Shown in pieces: positions 48,840 to 61,900 of a DNA stretch of 64,000 bases. Below the pieces are notes generated by a model. It had not been told where the DNA came from. It searched no databases and saw nothing but the letters and a program-made list of their open reading frames with translations. The DNA lies in assembly GCA_027625915.1 (NCBI GenBank), contig JANTQA010000070.1:12219001-12283000 (forward strand), in the 5' to 3' direction. The DNA comes from Anaeramoeba flamelloides (Eukaryota > Metamonada > Anaeramoebidae). The number at the start of each line of letters is the position of its first letter. The stretch's first letter is position 1. The position numbers and the translations under genes were made by a program.

Positions 48840-49740
48840 GGGTAGTCTTTTATTTTTAAAGTTTATTTTTCTAAAATTCCTTCTCAGGCAATTAAGATTT
48901 CTTCCTTCTTTTAAAGAAAATAATTTTTTTTTTAAAGAAATAATATGAAAATCTGTAACTTTTTGAACTATTCAAAAATAGAGAAAAAAAGAATCATAAT
49001 TTTAAAACAATAATTCATTTCGAAAAATAGCATTAAAAGTAAGTTTGCTCTGTAATAACCAGATCGTAATTGTATTTTAAAATTTTAAGAATTCTAATTT
49101 TTTTTTTTTTTTACTTATTGTTCTGAGCCACTTTTCTTATTATTATTATTTTGGTAAAATATTTTTTAAAAAATTATTTTAAAAAATTCTTTTTTCTAAT
49201 AATATCGCAAAAAGAACCACAAATTAAGAATAATATTCTGAAGATGAAATCAAAAGAATTCAATTATCAAAATCAAAAAAAACAATTATAAAAATTTCAA
49301 CACAAATAAAAAGCAAATAAAACAAAAAAATTCAAGTAAGACCCAGAATTATTTTGATTAGAAATTAAATTGAAAATAAATAATAATCTTCAAATTTCAT
49401 AAATATATCCAAAAAATTCTTATTTCTCAAGTATCTTAAAATATATCATTATTTCTAAACCGAAATAGAATTAGAAGAACTAAAATAAAATAGGAATTAA
49501 AATTCATTTTGAAAAATGTTTTAAAATAAGAATTACAATATTTCATAAAAATTTTTTCAATATAAATTTTTCCTTTGAAGAAATAAAAAAAAATAGTTGA
49601 GTAAACAAGAAGTAATTATATTAAATATTACAGATGCGATCAAAAATACTTATTATTTTATTCTGTTCAATTTGTTTAATTTTTCCATTATTTTGATTTT
49701 CAATTTTTTAATTGATAAATAAAATTGTACTTTGATTTAT
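48840..49740. repeat. Dispersed repeat Z
   Basis: Same-strand relative of the second half of repeat X (25260-26830), with landmarks AACAATAATTCATTTCG, AACCAGATCGTAATTG and AAGAAGTAATTATATTAAAT. It overlaps repeat Y only in the AAGATTTC region, so it is a separate copy. Confidence 0.55.
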
Positions 49741-50514
49741 TTTAGCCAGATGTATTATTTAAATATTAATTTATTTAGTAAAAATAAATGTTTTCAATGA
49801 TTTAATTTTTAAGAAACCGATGTAATCAAAATTGGCAAAATATTTAAATTTGAGAAATAAAAGTGAAAATATATTTACTTTAATTTCTCTTTTTTCTTTT
49901 ACATAAAAATTTCTCTTCAAAATTGAAAGTGGTGCCGATTTATTTATTTATTCTATTATGATCTTTGTTATTAAGTGATATATTCGGCGGACTAAGACTT
50001 TGAAATAAAGTCGTAATTTTAAATTGAAAAAAAGATTACTAAAGTCAAAATAAAGTATGCAAAAAAATTTAATGCGTGTTTCAAAATAAAAAGCTTATTT
50101 TTTGTTATAGTTGACCTATACATTAACCAATCAAATAAACAATTAATAAAACATCAAAAAATATGGTATTGGTTTCTTAAAATACTATTATTTAAAAATA
50201 AATATTAAAAATGAAGGATCAAATTGCAAAATTCATCTCAAAAAATAGAGTAAATTTTTGAACAAATTTAAATCATAAAAACAAAAAATTTCAAAAAAAT
50301 TGAGAATATTATGGAAAATTTTCAACTATTTGCATTAATAATTTAAATTTTACTGAAAATAACCAGACCTTTACTTTCAAAATTGATTTGAACTTAGGTA
50401 TAATACATGACAGTAGATTGGATGTTGCCTTGGTACAAGAATTAAAAAAAAGCACGGATTATATTTTGAAACACGGATTATAGTTGTTGTACAGGCATTA
50501 TTTTGATCAAAGTA

Positions 50515-50686
50515 TACTAGTATTATGCCTTAAAAATGGGAAATAATTTTCACTTCTTTTCCAGATTTTTCTTTCCTAAATTGAGTTTCAAAGAAGTAGG
50601 TTTGTTTGTGTACCCTTATTTTATTCGAAAAAGGAAATAGAAAATGAAGTGAAAATTTTTCCATTTTTTAATTCAAATACCAGTAA
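50515..50686. repeat. Small inverted repeat upstream of HisRS
   Basis: Arms of about 48 bp (50515-50562 and 50640-50686) share ATTTTCACTTC and ACTGGTATTTGAA-type outer ends. The outer end resembles the arms of the 5505-7955 pair, so it may be a short member of that family. Confidence 0.55.
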
Positions 50687-51024
50687 GAAGTGAAATTTTA
50701 TCAAATCTAAATTTCAAAGAGATTTATCGCTTCTATCCTTAAAATTTGACAAAAACATTACCCGAAATATAAAAACAAATAAAATATGCTAAGAGTAAAA
50801 AACTCGTATTTAAAAAAAATTCAATTTCCTTTTTAGTAAAATTGACGTCATAGAGAATTAATTATGACTCATAATTTCCAATTTATCAAATAACAATGTA
50901 CATTGCATAAACTAACAATTACTGATCCTTCAAGAACAAAATCCTAGATTAGAATTTCATTTTTTTTTTTTACTGATTTTTACAATACTTATCCTATTTT
51001 TTGTTTTATAAATCTTCAAATTAA

Positions 51025-54000
51025 ATGACAACTTTAATTGGTAATAAAAAATTAAACTATCCAGACATTGAACAGGTCTGTTTCAATGGCAATTCTGTTT
51101 TATGTGATACCAGCTCTGTTGATAAATTAATTAATAACCCAAACCTTTCTATTGATCAAGAAGTACTTGTTGAACCAAAAGATAAGATCAGTGAATTCGA
51201 AAAGAACACAGACTTTTTACCTGACTGTTTTGTAAGAGCAGCTTATTTTATTAAAATTTCACAAATACTCCAAGGTAAACCCACAAAAAAAAAAAAAACT
51301 CAAAAAAAACAAAAAAAAACCAAAAAACAAGAAAAAAACAAAAAAAAAAACCTTTTTGATCTTTCATTTTTGTTTGTTTTGCTTTTTTTTCAAAAAAAAA
51401 AAGAATTTTTTCAAATTTTATCTCTTTGAAAGAAAAGAAATGACCAAAATATTGTGTTTCAAACTAACCACCAACATAAACCATTCAAAAAAAAAAAAAA
51501 CAAACTCAAAAAAAAACAAAAAAAAATCCAAATAAAAGGAAAAAACCCAATCCGATATGAAGTAGTTGAGTTCATGAGCTCTCTTCTCAATAATTCAATT
51601 GAAATTTTAATACCATCAAAATTGGAAGAAAAGGAATGTTTAAAATACTTTGTTAATACCTTTTTTGGCAATGGCTTTTGTCGAATAAAAAACAAGGAAA
51701 AAACAAGTGAAATTGTTGGGCTTAAGGAAACATTACAAAAATATAATATCAGTGCACCACATTTAACAAGTGTCGAATATTATTGCTTATCGACAGGTGT
51801 CATCTTTTCGGTTGCAGTTTCTACAATTTGTACTACTTTAATGTTAACCATCGTAGATTTAGCCGACGCCACTGCTGCACTTTCTTGTGAATCAAAATGC
51901 TGTTGCTTAGAGCCATTCCAAATGAAATTTAATGATCACTCAAGGGCACACAAAGGGCAAATGGCTGTTGCCAACAATTTAAGAGAATTGCTTTCTGGTA
52001 CAAAGATGTGTAAGCCAACACTACCAAAGCCAAAGATTCAAGGAAAAGGAAAGGGAAAGGGAAAAGGAAAAAGCATTGAAAAAGAAAAAGAAGAGGAAGT
52101 CAAAAATAAAGAAATTTTTTTAGATCAAGAGATCTTTCAATTGAAACAGGCTCTAAGCTTTTCGCAAATACCACAATACCACGGAATAGTTCGAGACTTA
52201 TTCATTCGATGTTATTTTGGAGTAAGAATTGAAATGAATTCTAGCGAAGATCTTGTCAATATTGAAAAAAAAGGAAGAGGCAAAAAGCAAAGAATTGAAG
52301 AAAATTGGTATATCTCAAGTGGGTCAACAACCTTTTCAAAGATACCCCTCCAGGTGTTTTTAAACAATTTGATTCAATCATTATTTATTTTGACTACTGG
52401 GACTGTCCAACGAAGTAAACAATTAATTATCGGGCTAAATTCAATTATCCAAACGAAAGAAAATGAAGAATTAACTGAAACTGTTAACGAACCCCTTAAA
52501 TTAATTTCTGAAAGTATTCTTAAGCAATTAAATGAAATTTATGAACAAGTCCAAACTCTATTTTCAAAGGCCATGAACATTCAATCAAAATCGATAGAAT
52601 TGGAACAAAACCAAGAAAATGAAAATAAAGATCTCAATATTAATTCCATAACCATAGGAGAAATCTGTTTCCAAATGATCCAAAAAATTGAAGAATTATT
52701 CTCAATTGAGATTTTAATTGATCTACAGAAATTAAAAATGAAAGAAGTTGTAATGATGGAAAGATTCAAAGTTCAACAAAAAAAGAAAGAAGAGGCATTA
52801 AAAAAAAGACAAAAGCAAAATAAAAAAATCCAAAAAAAGCAACAAGTAAGAATTCCAAAATTAAATATGGGAATTGGTACTCGAATGTTTAGGCAATTTT
52901 TATCCCCAGAATTTTTACCAATTGATCAGGATTTATTAAAGAGCTATCAAGTTTCTTTCGAAAAAATGAGAAGCGTTTTTGTTTTAATAAAGAATGCAAA
53001 ACTGAGACAATTTATTAAAAAGGCTTTGCAATCTGAAAATAAAATATTGAAAATTACCCCCCCAAAGGGTACCAGGGATTTTAGTCCTTTTGAAATGAAA
53101 ATTAGAGAAAAAGTTTTTAACACTATCCGATCAGTTTTTAAAAGACACGGTGCTGTTGAAATTGATACGCCTGTTTTCGAATTAAAGGAAACCTTAACAA
53201 ATAAATATGGTGAGGATTCGAAATTAATTTATGATTTAGCTGACCAAGGTGGGGAAATTTTGGCTTTAAGATATGATTTGACAGTTCCATTTGCTAGGTA
53301 ATTTTTTTTTTTTTTTTGATTTTTTTTTTTAGAATTTTTATGTATGTATGCCTGTATGTATGTGTGTATAGAAATAATATCTATTTCATAATTTTTGTTA
53401 ACAAACTCATTCTCATTAATTTGAACACATTAAAACATAAATCTTATTAAACTAACCTCATAGACTACATTTTTAGGATTTTCAACAAACTGTTTTTGAG
53501 TCTTGTTCAGTTTACTAAATATAAACTATTATTAAGAATATTGAAACGTTCATATTGTTAGAAACTTTGTTTCAGTTATATTCATTTCGATTTTTTTTTC
53601 CAAATATCAATTATTATTTATAATTGACCTTTGAAGAACAATATAAGAAATAAGTAGAATAGATAAAAATCAGAGAATAGTTGATATTCCATATGAAGTA
53701 AAACTAATAAAAAGAGAGTTTTTTTTTAAAACAAAAACACTAATTAAAAAAAAAACACAATGAACTGTGAAAAAAAACATTGTTCATTTTGATTTTTTAC
53801 TGGTATTTGAATAGAAGATCAAATAAATTCCCAATAGAAATAAATACGGTTTTTCTAAAATCATTTTTAATGATTAAATAAGATTTAATCACAGGTTTTT
53901 ACTTGGATACTATCGATCTTGTAATAAAAACAAAAATTGCAAAAGAATTAGGTATCAAAAAAAAAAAAAAGAAGAAGAAGGAAAAAAAGAAAAAAGATAA

Positions 54001-55394
54001 CAAAAAAAAAAAAGATAACAAAAAAACAAAAAAGCTTAACAACTCCCAATTTTTTACAAAATGAAATTCAATTATTTTTATTGATGTATTACGTGAAGAA
54101 GTTTCAAATTTGAGAAGTTAAAATCAATTTTTACTTTAAATTAGTTTTAATATTAAAAAAAAAAAAAAGTTTAATTCTTTTTTGGAATAATTTATTAAAG
54201 TGGTCCTCTTTATTTATTAATTTAATTAACACAATATTTCAACAAAATTATATATCTATATATATACACAGATATTTTGCAAATAACAATTGTAAAGAAA
54301 TTAGAAGATATCACATTGCAAGGGTATACAGAAGAGATCAACCAGTAATGAGCAAAGGAAGATATAGAGAATTTTATCAATGTGATTTTGATATTGCAGG
54401 AAACTTTGAAACTATGGTCCCAGATGCAGAAATCTTGAAGGTTGTAACTGAAATCTTATTGAAAATTGACGGTATTGGGAAATTTCGTGTACGAGTAAAC
54501 AATCGACATTTATTAGATGGGATGCTTGAATTATGTGGGGTTAAAACTGAAAAGGTACGTACTGTTTCCAGCTCGATTGATAAATTGGATAAAGAAACAT
54601 GGGAGAATGTTGAAAATGAAATGATCAATGAAAAGGGTATCCCCAAAGAAGTGACTGAAAAAATCCACAAATACATTGTTTTAGAAGGAACCCCAAAAGA
54701 ACTTTTAAAGCAAATTAAAGAAAAGGGATTATTTGAAGGCTCAGAAAGATCACTAAAGGCCTTAGATGAGATGGAAACTTTGTTTGACTATTGTGATAAA
54801 TTGGAAATCACTCAATATATGTGGTTTGACCTTAGCCTTGCGAGAGGGCTAGACTATTATACCGGACTTGTTTATGAAGTCATTTTAACTGGCGGCAAGG
54901 ATGTAGGTTCTATTGCAGGCGGTGGCAGATACGATAATTTGTTAGGTACCTTCTTAAAACGTAAAGTCCCCGCAGTCGGTGTAAGTCTTGGTATTGAGCG
55001 TATCTTCACAATGGTTGAAAGAACATACCGTGAAAGGGCAAAAAAATTATCGAAAGAAAAGGGAATTAAGGAAGTTGTCCGCGAAAGTGAAACAGAAGTT
55101 TATATTTCAAGTATTGGCCCAAATTTAATTTCTCAAAGGTTAGAATACTGTAATTTATTATGGAAAAATGGAATAAAGGCACAATTTAATCAGAAAAGAA
55201 AGGTTAAACTTGTTGACGATATAGCCTTTTGCTTAAAACACGGTATTCCCTTAATGGTTGTCTTTGGACAGGACGAAATTGAAAATGGTACAGTCAAAGT
55301 TAAAATCCTAAGTAAAGATACACAAATAGATGTCAATATTGTAGAATTACCAAAAAAGGTTTCCGAAATTTTGCAACAAGAAGATTACGATTAA
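51025..55394 (+). CDS. HARS: Cytosolic histidyl-tRNA synthetase with long ammonia-lyase-like N-terminal extension
   Basis: It charges tRNA-His with histidine. Exons are 51025-51274, 51539-53297 and 54272-55394 (1043 residues). The catalytic core is residues 590-1043: [23 protein letters not shown], motif 2 [10 protein letters not shown] (699-708), the histidine motif [10 protein letters not shown] (859-868), GGGRYDNL, and motif 3 [10 protein letters not shown], then the anticodon-binding domain. The first 590 residues are extra. Around residues 190-240 the reading [10 protein letters not shown] ... [17 protein letters not shown] closely resembles the histidine/phenylalanine ammonia-lyase motif with HPGQ-x-x-VA-x-NLR-x-LL-x-G. 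I see no Ala-Ser-Gly cofactor triad, so a non-catalytic domain is likely. A Lys-Gly repeat and a Lys-rich coiled stretch (about 480-515) link the parts. From memory, plant cytosolic HisRS has a similar extension. Intron 1 is A-rich and its acceptor was set by frame. Confidence 0.94.
53298..54271. other. HisRS intron 2
   Basis: 974 bp of AT-rich DNA between AG/GTAATT and CACAG. It holds a GTATGTAT-type microsatellite at about 53340-53370 and A-rich runs at 53955-54035. No frame or paired repeat is seen. Confidence 0.7.
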
Positions 55395-56309
55395 ACAGTG
55401 TTTTTGAATTTTGAATTTTATTATTATTATTTAATTTTTGGATTTTTTCAATTATTTTGGATCTAATTTTTTTTTTTATCTGCTTTTTTATTATTATTCC
55501 AAAATTTGTTCTTCATTGATTTTTTAATAGAATTATTATTTTTTTAAAACATAAGAATAAGAAATCAAAATTATAAATAATAAATCTTTTTTAGATAAAT
55601 CTCTTAGGATTGTTGTCGAGAAAGAGTTATTGTCTGAAATAGAAATAAATAATTTTTTTTTTCAGTGTTCGGATAATCATAAATTTTTATTAAGTTTAAC
55701 CAACAATATCTATTTTGTATTTACGAAGAAATTGAGTAATTTTAATATTATCACAAGCACCTTAAACCTTTGTTTTTTTTAAAGTTTTTCAATTATCTTC
55801 TATTATTTGAATAAAAATTTTTGGAAATTATTCATATTAAACTTTTAATTTTAGACTAAAGAAATGAATTTCATTTTTCTCTTTATTTGATATTTATAAA
55901 TATTTTGTTTAATAAAAAAATCAAAACTTCTCAGTGTTTACTTTTTTTATTCTATTTATAATAAATTTAACAACAGTGTTTGAATGTTATTATTAATAAA
56001 TCAATGTATTGAGTTTTGAATTAGTATTAACAATAATAAAATTTCAAATTTTAAAAATTAAAAAAAAAAAAATTAAAATCTAAAAAAAATGTAAAAATGA
56101 ATAATTAGTATTTTTTTTTTCAATTTCAAAAAAAAATATAAATTCTGGAATTTGTCTTTGAACTATTTTAACTTTTTATTATAATTCAAATCTGGATTAA
56201 AAACAAAAAAAAAAAAAATACTATATGCATATTACCATTCTTATTAATTTTTTATTTTAAACTATAAAAATTAGGTTCAATTCAGGGAGTGGGCTATATC
56301 TTTTTATTC

Positions 56310-56825
56310 TTTTAATTTTAAATTTACAAAACACCAAAATTCTTTTTATAAAAAAAAATCTTATTTAATCTATTCATGTAAAAATACTAAATTAGAACTA
56401 TTCACCAATTGGAATAATTTTATATGTAATCATTTTTCACAAATAAAAGAAAAAAAATAAATATCAATACCAAAAAATTAAGATCCTGTTAAAAAAAATT
56501 TGAGTGAGATCAACAAATAATTGTAATGATGAAATGAATTTGTTGAAATTATACCAAAAAGATACTATCGATAAAAAGATTGATACTTTCAATTAATCGT
56601 ATCTGATTTATCTTTTTAACTGGGTTCAACTCAAACTTATTTTCAATAATTGAAAAATAATCATCTATCTAACGAAATAATTACCAAACCAAAAAAGAAA
56701 TTAAAAGACAAGAGAAAAGAAAGAAATAAAAATATATGTACTTTCCAAAATATTTTTAAATTAGATTAAATATGTACAATAATTCTTTAAACCATTAGAA
56801 ATTTTTCAAAAATTTTGAAATTGAT
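56310..56825 (+). mobile_element. Three-terminus TIR family, diverged copy E
   Basis: Left landmarks ACACCAAAATTCTTTTTATA and AATTAGAACTATTCACCAATTGG, interior TGAATTTGTTGAAATTATACC, and the right end AAAAATTTTGAAATTG keep the order of copy A (17740-18280). The central terminus motif is decayed. It lies between HisRS and the minus-strand LINE. Confidence 0.55.
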
Positions 56826-57109
56826 TTGATAAAAATTTTTGAAAATACTTTGATCCTCTTTTCTCATTAATTTTTACAATTTAATATATGTCCACAAGAA
56901 ATAATACTGATCTAAATTGTGATAACTTTTTTTACTCGATGTACCTAACATCCGATTAGAAAATAAATATTTTCTATGAGGATTTTTACAATTTCACAAT
57001 AAGGTATATTGGAGATATATCATTACTTTGATTATTTGTAGCAAAATTTAGTTGGTAAAAAAATGGCAAAAAACTTATTTTAAAATGGTTAGTTTTCTTT
57101 TTTCTTTTA

Positions 57110-58760
57110 TTTTGAAGCGAGGAAATTAGTTTCCTCTTATAGCCCTAATTTCTAAATTTTTGTTTCGAAATTTCAATAAAAACTGATAAATTTCTTTATC
57201 ATTAACGAATACTCAATTAAATAATAAGCCGTTATTTTTTAATAATATCAAGAATATTATTCTTATTTTTTAGTTTATTTTGTTTTTATTCTTAATCCAA
57301 AATTTTCAATTTTTTCCATAGAATGGTCAGTTACAGAGAAAATGATCAATATCTTCTATAATTTCCAGATTAGAATTATTTTTACATTAGTTGTTGATTT
57401 TTTTTTTAATTTAATTTAACCATAAACATAAGAATATCTGTTTAGATAATTTGTGAATTTTCCTGAGTTTTAAAATAGAAGTTGAACTTACCCATTTTAA
57501 ATATTATTGTGGTTAGGTTTTTTATTAATCAAAGGAATAAACATAAAATTTTAATAAATTTTCGGTTTATTTCTTTTTATTTCAATAATTAGAAAAAACC
57601 ACCATTATCTTTTCAACAATTTAAAAAAAGTTAGTAAAATCTTTAATTTTACTCTATTCTTTTGAATTATGGAAAAGCCAGGCACTCTACTACACTATAC
57701 GATATCGTCGAAAAGACTTTTTGTTGGATTATTAATATACCTAATAATTTTTAAATTGTCTTGGCCCTTCCATACCAAACAAACTATTATCAATTTTAGT
57801 CTAAAATTATTTAGATCTGCATTTAATAATTTTAGATTTTCTATTTCACAATTGATATTTTCATCTTTTTTTGGAAAATTTTAATTGTTATGAAATATGA
57901 TCAAACCTTAGTATTTCTAATTTCTTTTTGAGTTTATATATTCTTTTGTAAATTGTCATTCTGGCTTGGTCAAGTTTACCTTCAGTTTTATAAACTATTC
58001 TTTGAAGAGTGTGAATTGATTTTTAAAAATTTTGTTACTTTTTTTCTAATCCAAACATCAATAAAGTCAAAATATTTTTGAAATCGATTAAAAATTACTA
58101 ATCCATAAAATAATTGGCTAATACATACTGATTTAAACATTTGTAATTAGACCCCATTGAGAGTTTTTTATGGCTAAAAATTTTGTTTTAATTTTTTGAA
58201 GTTACTTTTATCTTTTTCAAAATTTTTTTGTAAAATTATTTTCTTTTTCTAATCGATTCTTGTTAATTTTATTTCAGATAATTGATTTTAAGGTTTTATC
58301 TTTTTATCTATATTTGGATTCATTCTAAATTCTTGAATAATTTTATAAATTATTATTAATTTTTTGTCAATTTCTGAGACTGGTACTTCCATTATTAAAA
58401 TCAAATGATCTGTAAAACATCTGAAAATGTTTTGCAAGATGTTTAATTTTTTCAAATAAAAAATGACTGATAAATCCAAATAATAAAGGAGAAAGAGGGT
58501 CTCCTTTCTAAACCACTAATTCAACCTTTCTATAATAATTTTTTTTAACCATATTTTGATTTTTTCATTTCTAATATATTTATCAAGAGCATGTGTACTA
58601 ATATATGACTAATAGTATCAAAGCATTTTTTGATATCAATTGTAACTATAAAGAATTCTTTGTTTTTATAATCATTTTTAAGTTTTTCTAATTCAAAAAT
58701 TAAATTTAATACAGCTATTCTTGTACCTAATTTTTTTTAAAAATCCGAATTAAGAATCTG
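57110..58760 (-). mobile_element. LINE (non-LTR retrotransposon), 5'-truncated and decayed
   Basis: On the minus strand, in order from 58740: FIVTIDIKKCFDTISH (reverse-transcriptase motif A), KGDPLSPLLFGF-type sequence near 58500, FTDHLILIMEVPVSEI with YKIIQEFRMNPN, the GATAATTTATAAAACTGAA-type region near 57990, and the Cys/His region and tail down to 57110. The frame is broken many times, including stops within the conserved blocks. It lies between two convergent genes. Hairpin-module array 3 (about 57540-57700) sits inside it. Confidence 0.75.
57540..57710. repeat. Hairpin-module array 3 (single module), inside the LINE
   Basis: Carries TAATAAATTTTCGGTTTATTTC and one hairpin, ATCTTTTCAACAATTTAAAA opposite CTATTCTTTTGAATTATGGAAAAG, then a GGCACTCTACTACACTATACG linker. 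It is the same module set as 11215-11870 and 18835-19680. Confidence 0.65.
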
Positions 58761-58968
58761 ATACGAGATTCCAAGAGTCTTCGATTCCTAAAAAGTTAGT
58801 TTTTTATCCAAAAAAATGAAAATATTCTTAATTAAAGGTTGTATCAAAAATTCAGAATTAAAAAATTTTGGAACCAAAATGAAATTGAATTAAAAATAAA
58901 TATGTTATTAATGTTAAAAAGTAAAATTAAAAGAAAAATAATTTAAAAAAGAAATTTCAATTTCGATT

Positions 58969-61900
58969 TTAAATTTTTTCAAAATCATCATTATTTTCCT
59001 TTTCATCTTTTTCTTTATCATTATTTTCCTTTTCTTCTTTTTCCTTTTCACTTTCGGTAATTTCTTCAGTTTCATCATCATCATCATCATCTTCTTCTCC
59101 ATCGTCGTCGTCGTCATCATCAGAATCGTCGTCATCAAAGTCTTCTTCTCTTTGACTTTCCCTTTCTATTTCATTCGAATTTTGATTTTCTTCGTTTTTT
59201 TCATTTTCTTCTGGTTCCGATTCAATTTTTTCTTCAAATAATTCAGGTTCGCTAAGGTCTTCCATACCCTCGAGTTTTTTTGATCCATGAATTACTGGTA
59301 TTTTTTCCACTTCTTCCTTGACCTTTTTCCATCTTTCAGAACTTTTTCGAAAGTATTCAATCTGTGTTTTCAGATGGTTTGTTAAAATTTGTTTAGAATC
59401 TTTTAAACGGTTATAATGAAATAATTCAATTTCCGCAAGAGTTATATTCGTCATTCGATCGGATTTATCTTGTTTTAATAAAAGTTTATCACGATTTTGT
59501 CCAGAAAGTTCTCCCATGTTTTGTTTTGTCTTGGAAATATGAATATATTGAAAATATACATTTATGTTTATTATGATTTTTTTTTTTTTTTTTTGAGAGA
59601 CATATAATAAAAATTTATGGGTTTATTTAAGTTTATGAAATAAGAGTTTTTTCAAAAATTTTAATGCCAAAAACAAAAAATGAATAAAATGACATACATA
59701 TTTTGCATGTGTTGAGACATATTGAAAATTTGCTTGATCTCTAACTTTTATTGTTTCAACAAATACTTGGATCAATCGATTATAATCTTTTAATGGGTCA
59801 ATAAAGATTTTACGTTGTTCCATTCCTCTTTCTTTTAGTTCCTTGCCTTCAACACCTAAATTTTTTCCAACTTTGATAATTGCATTTTTTAAAAATTTAC
59901 AAGGATAACAATTTTCTCTCCAAGCTATATTATTATTATTGTTGTTTTTTTTTGTTATTTAGAATAAATCATTATTATTAGTATTAGTATTATTTTTATT
60001 TTTATTATTTCAATAAATTAATATCAATATCAATATTATTATTATTACAGTTGTTTTTTAGAATAAATTAAAAAGTTATGTATTTTTTTTTAAACTCAAA
60101 CATTTTATTTGGAAAAATTTAACTATATAATTCCTCATAACTACTGATAAGAAAGAGATTAGAACTCTCAAAAGTTTAGGATAGTATTGAAGACACTGTA
60201 GAAAGATTTTGGGAAATCCTTTAGTAATTAGGCAAAGTTTGGGAATTTTCTGATCTTCTTTTTTTGAATTCTAATTGGGTAAAATAATTTGTATTTTACT
60301 AATATATTCTACTTTAAAAATGTTATTTAAAGTTATTTTAGAAGTGTTTGAAAAAAAAAATTTTGATCTCATAAATATATAAGGTTTGCCGCGCTCAAGG
60401 ATTTACGACATAGAAAAATTAATTTGGTTCAAGTCACTCAATTATTTGATCAATAGACGACAAAGAAAAAAGTCCATCAACTTTCTTGTAAAGGTTGGAA
60501 ATTTAATGAATTCTCAATCCTAGTTTAAAAATAATAGCTAAAATCAAACAACGTTTTTGGTTTTTCTTCCAAAGATTTCAATCTCATTTTTAAAAAATAA
60601 AAAACGTTTGATCTCTTTTTTCTTCGAAAAAAAAGAAAAGAGACCATTTATAAAAGGTTTTCAAAGTGAGAAAAAAACATTACCAATTTAAGAAATTAGA
60701 AAAAAAAAAAAACATTTATTTTTACTACGTCAAGTCAAGAAATTTTAGAGGAATGCTGAAAATTAGTCACTGTTAAGAACACACAATAGATGCGAGGCTT
60801 TATGTTTAATCGCCTTTTTGGGTGTTTCTTAACAATCTTGGAATAAAAGAGAAAATCGAAACTCATTGAAAAGTTGGATGATCTAGTTTGTCTCTGTGGG
60901 ATTTTAAACCAAGTTTTATCCTTAATGGATGAAAATGTAAAATTTAACTTCAATGTTTACAATGACTCCATTGGTATAAAAAGATCCTTTGAAAAACAAG
61001 TTCTTCATCAAACCATTAAAAAATTACAAATTAATTGTATTGGGCAAAATGTGTTTCTTTGTTTTCGTTTGTTTGTTTTTTTATTGTTTTAGATCCCGAG
61101 TTAAAAAATAAATAGCACCTCATATTGCTTCATTTGTTCAACAATCACCAGTTATATTTCCTCGTTTTGGTTCTCCTTCCATACTCAAAATATGATATTG
61201 TTCTAGTGCTAAGATTATATTAATCGTCGTTCTTCCAACTCCTCAACATAATCTTATATCACTTCGAACAATATCATATTTCTCGTTCTTCCAGGCCAAA
61301 CTCGTAACATAACAAGGAGATTATTTCCAAATCAAAACAATAAATACAGTTATTATTTTTATTGAAATAGCTTGTTAAGAAATTTGAAATAATAAAAATG
61401 AATATGGTATATGTTTTCGTTTAATTGAAAAGGAAAACTAAATAATAAATATGTGTTTATAATAACCATTTTTATGAAATGACGGAAAATTAATGATTTT
61501 ATCAAGTATAATCTTTTTGTTAAATAAAAATTACACCTCGATAGATTTTAGTAACTTCTATAATAGAGAGTAACAATTAGAAAACAGTTAGTTAGATAAT
61601 CGAAACCTTGCCATTTCAAGATTGATATTTTTCATATTAACTATTAGCGTATCATAACAGTTCAAAAAAAAAAAACCCAAGAATTAATAAAAAGAAAAAA
61701 ATTACCTATTCCTTTTGCTTCAGAACCCAATTTTAAAAAAGCTTTGCTAAATTTTAAATAGGAAGCAGAAAGATCTTGATAGTTTGAAAGATATAAATCT
61801 GTTGCAATGTTTTGTACATTTTTTAGGCATTTATCTAATGATGTAATATTTTTTTTGAATTCAGTTATTTCATTATCACAATCTTTTGTTACCTCCTGAG

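Larger units (their letters stand above)
47869..51024. promoter_or_regulatory. Divergent spacer between the Tul1-like gene and HisRS
   Basis: About 3.2 kb that must hold both start regions. It contains repeat Z (48840-49740), a possible LINE 5' scrap (50330-50470) and a small inverted repeat (50515-50686). No promoter box can be named. Confidence 0.4.

Noticed and set aside
43710-49740. Reading repeats Y and Z as one element that contains Tul1 exon 1
   Set aside because: Y and Z overlap in their match to X, so they are two separate copies on either side of exon 1.
58914-59138. Met/Lys-rich frame at the sorting-nexin 3' end
   Set aside because: It is the wrong frame of the Glu/Asp-repeat tail of the sorting nexin.
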